From JBAVQS01 sp049694275 (lineage in GTDB: Bacteria; Chloroflexota; Anaerolineae; UBA4142; SHND01): 17,280 bases of DNA. The stretch is from positions 1 to 17,280 of the forward strand of contig JBAVQS010000160.1 of the NCBI GenBank assembly GCA_049694275.1, in the 5' to 3' direction. Shown one piece after another: positions 1 to 5,864 of the stretch (the stretch's first letter is position 1; every line of letters starts with the position of its first letter). The notes below the pieces were generated by a model that was given only the letters and a program-made list of their open reading frames with translations, was not told the DNA's origin and made no database searches. The position numbers were made by a program, and so were the translations under genes.

Positions 1-70
1 GTCTGCCACAAGATTCCGGGCTGCCATTCTGTATCTGCCGTCGGAAAATGGCTCGGATTATGTAGCGTCG

Positions 71-107
71 CGTCGAAATTAAATGGGGCTGCTGGAATAA
101 TTTCGAC
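71..107. repeat. Inverted repeat downstream of the cys operon
   Basis: A perfect 9-bp inverted repeat (GTCGAAATT at 72-80, AATTTCGAC at 99-107) encloses an 18-nt loop. It lies 26 nt beyond the stop codon of the cysA-like gene on the minus strand, where a transcript end is expected. No T-run follows the stem on the minus strand, so it is a weak candidate for an intrinsic terminator; it may instead be an mRNA 3'-end stabilising hairpin or a protein-binding palindrome. The remainder of 1-133 shows no gene. Confidence 0.4.
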
Positions 108-133
108 CGTATGTTGCTGTTTGAGAAGCATGT

Positions 134-2050
134 TTAGCGATTGGGGCCGCTGGATACGACAAGGACGGGCCGGTCGCTCCGCGTCAGAATCTCGCTTGCA
201 AGATCGGGCTGGGAACGGGTCCCGAGCGGCGGGATGTGCCCGCCGACGACGATGATGTCGTAATTCCCTTCGTCCGCCTCTTCAAAGATTTCGGTGACCA
301 CGGCGCCCTGGCGGACCTTGACCTGGGTGCGAATGCCCTGATTGAGCAGGGTATTCGCACCCTCTTCGAGGTGGTTTTCGATCCAGGGCGGCATCCGACG
401 GTGCAAGACCTCGACGCCCTCCGGGCCGGTGGAATGCGGGGCCTGCGGGGTGCTCACGCCATCCACATAGAGGAGCGCGGTCGCCGCGCCGGTGCGCCGG
501 GCCAGGCGGCCGCCAAATACAATGTCGCGCTTGCCGGGCTCGCCGCCGGCGGTGCAAAAGAGCATGCGATGCACGACGGTGCGGTTGCCTTTGAAAACGA
601 GTATCGGGATGGGGGATTGGCGAACGATTTGTCGCGTGAGGCTCTCCTGGCGCAGTGGGGAGGGGCGGCGGGGTTGATCGGCGACGACCAGCAAGTCATA
701 GGCGCCCGGCTTGAGCTCGCGGAGGATTTCGTCGAGGATCCGTCCCGGACGACTCTGATAGGTGATCTGATTGGACACCCCCGTGCACAACTCGCGCGCC
801 TGCTGGACCAGGGCCTCGGCGTCTTTGCTCTCTTCCGCGATGCCCAGGATCGTCACTGGCCCGTCAGTGGCATGGGCGAGCGTGGTGCAAAACCGGTAAA
901 AGTACTCGGCGCTGCTGCTGTCGTCCGCCACGACCAGGAGGCGCATGGGGATGCGGGGCAGGACGTGAAAGTTGTTGATGCCCACCCACACCGTCTGGCC
1001 GATCTGGAAATCGAGATGCCCATCGCTGCGCGGGACGCGCGCAATCTGAATCGGCACGCCGGTCTCGCCGTATTCCATCGGGAGGGGCCAGGTGCCCGGC
1101 AGCGGCTGGAGGTGCAGGCGAATGCGCTGCATGGTTCCTAAAAAGAGCACTTCGTGGATGGTCCCCTGGCCCAGAACGGGCATATCCAGTTCTTCGCGTT
1201 TGGTCGCCAGGGTCAGGTCTTCCGGGCGAAAGAGAACTTCGAGGCGGCCCTCCGGGTCCGGCGTGGCTGGCGAGGCGGCGTCCGCGAGGCGGAGCGCGCC
1301 GAGATTGATCCGCCCGTTTTCATGCGCCCCCGCGAGCAGATTGGCGCCTCCCAGAAAGGTGGCCGTGAATTCGCGCTGGGGGCTGCGATAGAGCGCAGTG
1401 GGCGCGCCCACCTCCAGGAGCCGGCCGCGCTCGATCACCCCGATGCGGTCGGCGAGCTCGAATGCCTCTTCCTGGTCGTGTGTGACCAGGATCGTGGTCA
1501 CGTGCAGCTTGCGTTGAATATCCTTGAGCACCTGGCGGAGCTGTTCGCGAATTTTGACGTCGAGCGCGCCAAAGGGCTCGTCGAGCAACAACACCGACGG
1601 CTCAAAGGCGAGCGCCCGCGCCACGGCGACGCGCTGCTGCTGGCCGCCGGATAACTGGCGCGGCAGACGGCTGCCCAGCCCGCCGAGGCCGACGAGGGCG
1701 AGGAGCTCATCGGATTTGGCCTTGCGGTGGAATTTGGATACCCGGCGTACTTCAAGGCCGAACTCGATGTTCTCGGCGACGGTCATGTGCCGAAAGAGCG
1801 AATAGTTCTGAAAGACGAACCCGGTGTTGCGTTCCTGGGGCGGCAGGTCGGTCACGTCGCGGCCGTGCAGCAGAATCCTTCCACCCTCGACCGGGATGAG
1901 CCCGGCGATCATGCGCAGGATCGTGCTCTTGCCGCTGCCGCTGGGCCCGAGCAGGACGAGCATTTCGCCGTCGTGTACTTCGAGTGAGACATGGTCGACC
2001 ACCGTATGGGTCGCATACTGTTTGAATAGATTTTGCAGGACAATGCTCAT
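134..2050 (-). CDS. cysA: Sulfate/thiosulfate ABC transporter ATP-binding protein fused to two Usp domains
   Basis: This 638-residue protein energises sulfate/thiosulfate import at the inner face of the membrane. Residues 1-235 are a complete ABC ATPase: Walker A GPSGSGKST 35-43, Q-loop Q81, signature LSGGQQQ 133-139, Walker B with catalytic E158, and H-loop H191. Residues about 238-365 form the TOBE-type regulatory region usual in CysA. CysA proteins normally end near 350 residues; here about 270 more follow. They look like two Usp-like alpha/beta domains (366-487 and 493-636), each starting with a strand such as MRLLVVADD and ending with a strand such as PVLVVSS. The canonical Usp nucleotide motif (G-x2-G-x9-G-S/T) is not evident in either copy. 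The ATG at 2050 has a GGAG Shine-Dalgarno (SD) sequence 8 nt upstream and follows the cysW stop by 12 bp. It is last in the operon. CysA identity rests mainly on the partner genes. Confidence 0.93.
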   Translation of the reverse strand: MSIVLQNLFKQYATHTVVDHVSLEVHDGEMLVLLGPSGSGKSTILRMIAGLIPVEGGRILLHGRDVTDLPPQERNTGFVFQNYSLFRHMTVAENIEFGLEVRRVSKFHRKAKSDELLALVGLGGLGSRLPRQLSGGQQQRVAVARALAFEPSVLLLDEPFGALDVKIREQLRQVLKDIQRKLHVTTILVTHDQEEAFELADRIGVIERGRLLEVGAPTALYRSPQREFTATFLGGANLLAGAHENGRINLGALRLADAASPATPDPEGRLEVLFRPEDLTLATKREELDMPVLGQGTIHEVLFLGTMQRIRLHLQPLPGTWPLPMEYGETGVPIQIARVPRSDGHLDFQIGQTVWVGINNFHVLPRIPMRLLVVADDSSSAEYFYRFCTTLAHATDGPVTILGIAEESKDAEALVQQARELCTGVSNQITYQSRPGRILDEILRELKPGAYDLLVVADQPRRPSPLRQESLTRQIVRQSPIPILVFKGNRTVVHRMLFCTAGGEPGKRDIVFGGRLARRTGAATALLYVDGVSTPQAPHSTGPEGVEVLHRRMPPWIENHLEEGANTLLNQGIRTQVKVRQGAVVTEIFEEADEGNYDIIVVGGHIPPLGTRSQPDLASEILTRSDRPVLVVSSGPNR

Positions 2051-2062
2051 CGGGTTTGCTCC

Positions 2063-2881
2063 CTACGCTTGTTCGACCTCGGTTCGCTTGCGTAACAGTT
2101 CCATGCCGATCAGGATAACAAAGGAGAGGACGGCCAGCACGACGGAGGCGGTATAGGCGCCCACATACTGGCGTTGGTCCAGCGCGCGATAGATATACAG
2201 GGTTGCGGTCTCGGTATGCCCGATGATGGCCCCGCCGACGACGAGCACGGCGCCGAATTCTCCGAGGGCGCGGGCGAGCGTGAGAGTCAATCCATACAGC
2301 AAGCCCCATCGAATGGCCGGCAGTGTCACGCGTCGAAAGGTCAGCCACGGCGACGCGCCCATGGTATAAGCGGCCTGTTCCGGCTCGAGGCCGATGTGCT
2401 TGAGTACGGGCATGATCTCGCGGATGGTAAAGGGGAGCGAGACAAAGATGGTGACGAGGAGCATGCCGGGGAGCGCAAAGGCAACCGGGAATCCGGTCGC
2501 CTGCACCAGTCCGTTAAACCATCCCTGGCGACCGAACAGGAGGATGATCATGTAACCGGCGATGACCGGCGAGACGACGAACGGGAGATCGATCAGCCCG
2601 TTTAAAATGCTCCGGCCGCGAAAATTCTGGCGCACCAGGACCCAGGCGACCACCGTCCCCAGCACGCCGTTGACCATGACGGCAACCGCGGCCAGCTCGA
2701 TGGTCAGGAGAAACGCCTGCTGTACATCGGGAAGGGTCAGGATGGCGAGGGCCGCGTCGACCCCCTGGGCAAACGCGCCCTGAAAGATCGCGGCGACCGG
2801 CCAGAGGATGAGGATCCCGATATAGGCGAGGGCAATGCCGATCAGGATGCGCGGCGCCCAGCCGCGGCGGGCGTTAACCAT
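2063..2881 (-). CDS. cysW: Sulfate/thiosulfate ABC transporter permease CysW
   Basis: This is an inner-membrane permease of the CysW type, one half of the translocation channel for sulfate or thiosulfate. The 272-residue protein has about six hydrophobic helices (first at 12-33, last near 246-262). It carries the ABC permease EAA loop at 168-187 (EQAAYTMGASPW, then the conserved P188), which docks on the ATPase. The following segment ALGEFGAVLVVGG is typical of CysT/CysW. A longer reading frame begins at 2908, but the ATG at 2881 is preferred because AGGAGGAG lies 5 nt upstream. That start overlaps the cysT stop by 8 bp, so translation is probably coupled. It lies between cysT and the cysA fusion gene. 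Confidence 0.94.
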   Translation of the reverse strand: MVNARRGWAPRILIGIALAYIGILILWPVAAIFQGAFAQGVDAALAILTLPDVQQAFLLTIELAAVAVMVNGVLGTVVAWVLVRQNFRGRSILNGLIDLPFVVSPVIAGYMIILLFGRQGWFNGLVQATGFPVAFALPGMLLVTIFVSLPFTIREIMPVLKHIGLEPEQAAYTMGASPWLTFRRVTLPAIRWGLLYGLTLTLARALGEFGAVLVVGGAIIGHTETATLYIYRALDQRQYVGAYTASVVLAVLSFVILIGMELLRKRTEVEQA

Positions 2882-3731
2882 GACGCTCCTCCTGCCGGCG
2901 CTGGACAATATCGACGGCGACTACCAGACAAAAGGCGATGGCGAGCAGAACGATCGACATGGCGCTGGCGGACCGCTGATTCTCGGATTCGATCTGGGTG
3001 AGCACATAGACCGCGGCGGTCTGCGAGCGCAGCGGAAAGTTGCCGGCGACGATGACAATCGAACCGAACTCGCCCAGGGCGCGGGCAAAGCTGAGGATCG
3101 AGCCGGTGATCAGCGCAGGGAGAATAGCGGGGAGCAAGACCCGGCGAAAAGTCCGCCACGGCGACGCGCCGAGGGTGTACGCCGCCTCTTCCTGGTCCAC
3201 CTCCACCTGCATCAGGACCGGCTGCAGCGAGCGCACGACGAATGGAAAACTGACGAACAGGAGCGCCAGAATGATGCCCGGCGGGGCAAAGATGATATTC
3301 CACCCCAGCGAATTTTTGAGCCACCCGCCCAACGCGCCCTGCGGCCCATAGAGAATGACCAGCATGACGCCGGTGACGACCGTCGGAATGGCAAAAGGGA
3401 TGTCGATGATCGCATTGACCAGGGAGCGGCCGGGAAACGGATAGCGCACCAGGACATAGGCCATGAGCGTGCCCATGACCGTATTGATTAGCGTCATGAC
3501 CCCCGCGGTCCAGAGGGTCAGCTTGATCGCGGCCCAGGCCGCCGGCCGGCTGATATCGACCCATAGACCGCCGAGGCCGCCGCTCAAACCGTCGTTAAGG
3601 ACTGCGGCCAGCGGGAGAATCAGCATCAATCCCAGGTAGCTGACCGCCGCGGCGCGCAGGCCCCATTGCTTCCAGGGGAACGCCAATTGCCGCGCTTGCG
3701 GCGCGGCAACTTGAGGTGGGATGGCACTCAT
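2874..3731 (-). CDS. cysT: Sulfate/thiosulfate ABC transporter permease CysT (CysU)
   Basis: This is the second channel-forming permease of the sulfate importer, 285 residues. After a short polar N-terminus it has about six membrane segments (first near 27-45). The EAA loop is at 181-201 (EEAAYTLGASPWRTFRR), followed by ALGEFGSIVIVAGN, the same arrangement as in CysW. DIPFAIPTVVTG near 110-121 is typical of CysT. The ATG at 3731 lies 11 bp after the stop of the binding-protein gene. No convincing SD precedes it, so translation may depend on coupling. Its stop overlaps the cysW start by 8 bp. Assignment of T versus W follows gene order and sequence feel; both clearly belong to the same family. 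Confidence 0.94.
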   Translation of the reverse strand: MSAIPPQVAAPQARQLAFPWKQWGLRAAAVSYLGLMLILPLAAVLNDGLSGGLGGLWVDISRPAAWAAIKLTLWTAGVMTLINTVMGTLMAYVLVRYPFPGRSLVNAIIDIPFAIPTVVTGVMLVILYGPQGALGGWLKNSLGWNIIFAPPGIILALLFVSFPFVVRSLQPVLMQVEVDQEEAAYTLGASPWRTFRRVLLPAILPALITGSILSFARALGEFGSIVIVAGNFPLRSQTAAVYVLTQIESENQRSASAMSIVLLAIAFCLVVAVDIVQRRQEERHG

Positions 3732-3742
3732 CTAGTTCTGAA

Positions 3743-4837
3743 TTACTGCCCCTTTTCTTGTTGAACTTGATCCATCAGCTTGCTGTAGATTCCGTCATTG
3801 CCAAAGAAGGGCTGGGTGACCTGGCTCCATCCCCCGAAATAATCGATGGGGAAGAGGTCTTGCACATCCGGGTACTGCCCCTTGGTCTCCTGGGCGACGG
3901 TGGGGTCCACCGAGCGCAAGCCATACTGGGCGAACACGCGCTGGATGTCTTTGGTAAAGAGGAAATCGCGAAAGGCTTCGGCCACGACGCGAGTCCCATG
4001 CTTGTCCACGTTCTTGTCCACCACTGCGATCGGGTTCTCGATCAGGATGGTCGAGCGCGGAATGATATAGTCATAGGTCTGTCCCGCCTGGCGCCCCACG
4101 ATCGCTTCGTTCTCATACGTAATCGCGACGTCCCCGACGCCCTTTTCATAATTGGTGATGCTCTCGCGCGCGCCCTTGTCGAGCACCGAGACGTTCTTCA
4201 AGACGTTCTTGACAAAGCCCTGCGCAGCCTGATCGTCGTCCTTGGTTACGCCGGTCACAAACCCGCGCTTGGCCGCGCCATACATCGCCATGATGTTCCA
4301 CTGGGCGCCGCCGCTCGTCTTGGGATCCGGCGTCAGAATGTCCAGCCCCTTTTGCGTCAGGTCGTTCCAGTCCTTGATCCCCTTGGGATTGCCTTTGCGC
4401 ACCGCGAGGACGACGACCGAATCGCTGACCATGCCCTTGGTCCCTTTGGTGGTCCAGTCGTGCGTGATAAGGCCCGCTTTGACAATCGTCTGGATGTCGC
4501 CGGCCAGCGAGAGGGCGGCGATATCCGCTTCAAACCCGTTGACGATGGCGCGCGCCTGCGCTCCCGAGCCGAGATACGATTCCTGAAATTCGACGTCCTG
4601 TCCGGTTTTGTCCTTCCACATCTTTTTAAAGAGTGGAATGATTTTACCATAAGCTTCCTGCGGTGTGGTATAGGCCCCAAGGATGAGGGTCACCTTGCCG
4701 GCGGCTGTCGCAGGCGTCCCCGGTTGAGAAGTGGGGGCGCCGGATTGTGGGGTTGCCGGGCTTGAGCCGCAACCGGCCACCACCGCGATAGCCAGGATCA
4801 GTCCAAGCAGGACCAGCGAGCGAGCGAAATACTTCAC
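3743..4837 (-). CDS. cysP: Sulfate/thiosulfate-binding lipoprotein (Sbp/CysP family)
   Basis: This extracytoplasmic binding protein delivers sulfate or thiosulfate to the CysTW channel. The 364-residue product has a lipoprotein signal: K2 and R6, a hydrophobic core at 8-21 and a lipobox VAGC with the acylated cysteine at C23. A Ser/Pro/Thr/Ala spacer follows to about residue 46. The mature domain carries the family hallmark TPDPKTSGGAQWN at 169-181, plus GDVAITYENE near 235-244 and GLRSVDP near 306-312. The start is GTG at 4837, with GGAGG 5 nt upstream. It is first in the operon, ahead of the permeases. The lipid anchor fits an organism lacking a typical periplasm, as in many Chloroflexota. 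The choice between sulfate and thiosulfate cannot be made from sequence. Confidence 0.93.
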   Translation of the reverse strand: MKYFARSLVLLGLILAIAVVAGCGSSPATPQSGAPTSQPGTPATAAGKVTLILGAYTTPQEAYGKIIPLFKKMWKDKTGQDVEFQESYLGSGAQARAIVNGFEADIAALSLAGDIQTIVKAGLITHDWTTKGTKGMVSDSVVVLAVRKGNPKGIKDWNDLTQKGLDILTPDPKTSGGAQWNIMAMYGAAKRGFVTGVTKDDDQAAQGFVKNVLKNVSVLDKGARESITNYEKGVGDVAITYENEAIVGRQAGQTYDYIIPRSTILIENPIAVVDKNVDKHGTRVVAEAFRDFLFTKDIQRVFAQYGLRSVDPTVAQETKGQYPDVQDLFPIDYFGGWSQVTQPFFGNDGIYSKLMDQVQQEKGQ

Positions 4838-4884
4838 CTCTGCCTCCGAAAATCGTTTAATGAGTTGTGCGAAAGAACTTGCTT

Positions 4885-4894
4885 CTATAATCTA
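4885..4894 (-). promoter_or_regulatory. Possible -10 region of the cys operon
   Basis: On the minus strand this AT-rich block reads TAGATTATAG. It contains TAGATT preceded by TGG (an extended -10 layout) and the overlapping TTATAG. It sits about 50 nt upstream of the GTG start of the binding-protein gene. No good -35 box is visible at the right spacing, so this is a tentative call; transcription could also start further upstream, beyond the hairpin at 4988-5009. Confidence 0.28.
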
Positions 4895-4987
4895 CCAGAA
4901 AAGGGTGACAGGGTGGAGAGTAGACCGGTGACAAGATGGTGACATTTATGGTGCGTTGACGGTAGAGCGAAACTTTGCGATATATAA

Positions 4988-5009
4988 AGCCCCCGAACTG
5001 AAGGGGGCT
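4988..5009. terminator. GC-rich hairpin in the cys / membrane-gene divergent region
   Basis: AGCCCCC (4988-4994) pairs perfectly with GGGGGCT (5003-5009) around an 8-nt loop, GAACTGAA. Read on the minus strand, the stem is followed by TTTATATAT, resembling an intrinsic terminator with a short U-tract. It lies in the divergent intergenic region, about 150 nt upstream of the cys operon. No gene upstream of it on the minus strand would need terminating. It could therefore be a leader attenuator for the cys operon or an insulator between divergent promoters. Confidence 0.5.
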
Positions 5010-5031
5010 CCTGCTCGATTTCCCCGCCCGG

Positions 5032-5040
5032 TGCTATAAT
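5032..5040 (+). promoter_or_regulatory. Extended -10 promoter for the membrane-protein gene
   Basis: TGCTATAAT is a perfect extended -10 element (TGnTATAAT). The region 17 bp upstream has only a poor -35 match, which is common for extended -10 promoters. Predicted transcription begins near 5047, leaving a leader of about 47 nt with an SD sequence before the ATG at 5094. Confidence 0.55.
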
Positions 5041-5093
5041 GGAGACATCCTGTTCGCGCGGCTTGCTTGCGTTGCTCGAAAGGAGTCTTACAA

Positions 5094-5780
5094 ATGAAAG
5101 ATACAGCGGAAAGAGCCCGCAGAAAACCGGCGTGGTTCTTTTATCCGGGCTGGGTTGTGCTGACCGCCATCAGCATACCCATCGCCTTTTTTATCGCAAT
5201 GGCAATCATGTCACCCATCGTGCGCACAGTGGGTGATACGATAGTGGTAGGGGGACAAAGGCATATCACCGAGGATTTCCTGCCCGCATATATTCTCGTG
5301 CCGGTGCTCGGCTTGCTAACCGGGTCACTGCAATATCTCTTGCTCCGTCTCTACCTGCCGCGCATGGGGTGGTGGATCGCCGTCACGTTCGTCGGGTGGC
5401 TGCTGCCTTTTGCGATCTTAAGCTTTTTGTTCTCCATCGCCGCCCTGCCCGGTTTCACTGGAACGGCGGCCATGGCGCTTTCCGCGGTTGTCTATGGCGG
5501 CTCGATCGGGTTGGCGCAGTGGTTGCTCCTGAGACGCCGTGTCCGTCGCGCTTACCTGTGGATTCTCGGGTGCATGCTCGGCTGGGGAGTGGCCTTCCTG
5601 GTTGTGGGCGAGTCCATTTCGAACACACCGGACATTGTAGCCGTCGCGCTCATTCCACCTGCGGTCGCATGCTTCGCCTGGTGGTTGCTGCTGGACAAAC
5701 TCGCCCCACATGAGAGCAACGGCGGAAATACCCCGCGCAATACCGCGCTGGCGACGTTAGGCTCAACCAACCCCAAGTAG
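5094..5780 (+). CDS. Six-helix membrane protein of unknown function
   Basis: I do not recognise a named family. The 228-residue protein has a short basic N-terminus and about six hydrophobic segments (roughly 15-39, 62-86, 91-115, 122-146, 153-172 and 180-200), ending in a polar tail. Two stretches resemble each other: TGSLQYLLLR at 76-85 and SIGLAQWLLLR at 137-147, each followed about ten residues later by W-I. This suggests an internal repeat, and such Q-W/Y-LLLR motifs occur in uncharacterised bacterial integral membrane proteins. The reading frame extends up to a TTG at 5067, but the ATG at 5094 is chosen because AAAGGAG (5079-5085) lies 8 nt before it. It appears monocistronic, with its own promoter and a hairpin just downstream. 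Confidence 0.8.
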   Translation: MKDTAERARRKPAWFFYPGWVVLTAISIPIAFFIAMAIMSPIVRTVGDTIVVGGQRHITEDFLPAYILVPVLGLLTGSLQYLLLRLYLPRMGWWIAVTFVGWLLPFAILSFLFSIAALPGFTGTAAMALSAVVYGGSIGLAQWLLLRRRVRRAYLWILGCMLGWGVAFLVVGESISNTPDIVAVALIPPAVACFAWWLLLDKLAPHESNGGNTPRNTALATLGSTNPK

Positions 5781-5800
5781 TAATCCATATCCTTTTGATG

Positions 5801-5828
5801 CGAGCAAGAGCAACCTGCCTCTTGCTCG
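5801..5828 (+). terminator. Perfect hairpin, probable terminator
   Basis: CGAGCAAGAG (5801-5810) pairs with CTCTTGCTCG (5819-5828), a perfect 10-bp stem with an 8-nt loop, followed by GTTTGCATTT. It starts 20 nt after the stop of the membrane-protein gene and fits an intrinsic terminator with an interrupted U-tract. Its right edge is only 2 nt from the putative -35 box of the next gene, so it could also bind a regulator. Confidence 0.6.
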
Positions 5829-5830
5829 GT

Positions 5831-5858
5831 TTGCATTTGACGATGGGTGTCTTATAAT
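5831..5858 (+). promoter_or_regulatory. Promoter of the LuxR-type regulator, predicted leaderless
   Basis: A perfect -10 box, TATAAT (5853-5858), is preceded at 16 bp by a weak -35, TTGCAT (5831-5836). The ATG of the regulator begins only 6 nt after the -10 box, where transcription normally starts. No SD sequence is present. Both facts point to a leaderless mRNA. Confidence 0.6.
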
Positions 5859-5864
5859 TGCTCA

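Noticed and set aside
236..1141. Long plus-strand open frame of 301 codons opposite the cysA fusion gene
   Set aside because: It is antisense to the Usp/TOBE part of a clearly recognisable protein; its translation is low-complexity and without motifs, as expected of a GC-rich shadow frame.
2882..2908. Longer CysW with nine extra residues
   Set aside because: AGGAGGAG lies 5 nt upstream of the ATG at 2881, while no such site supports the 2908 start.
3716..4765. 349-codon plus-strand open frame opposite the sulfate-binding protein
   Set aside because: It is the complement of a well-supported lipoprotein gene and shows no family motifs.
4956..4986. TTGACG ... TATATA as a plus-strand promoter
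   Set aside because: The 19-bp spacer is long and the -10 match is poor; the extended -10 at 5032-5040 is closer to the gene and better.
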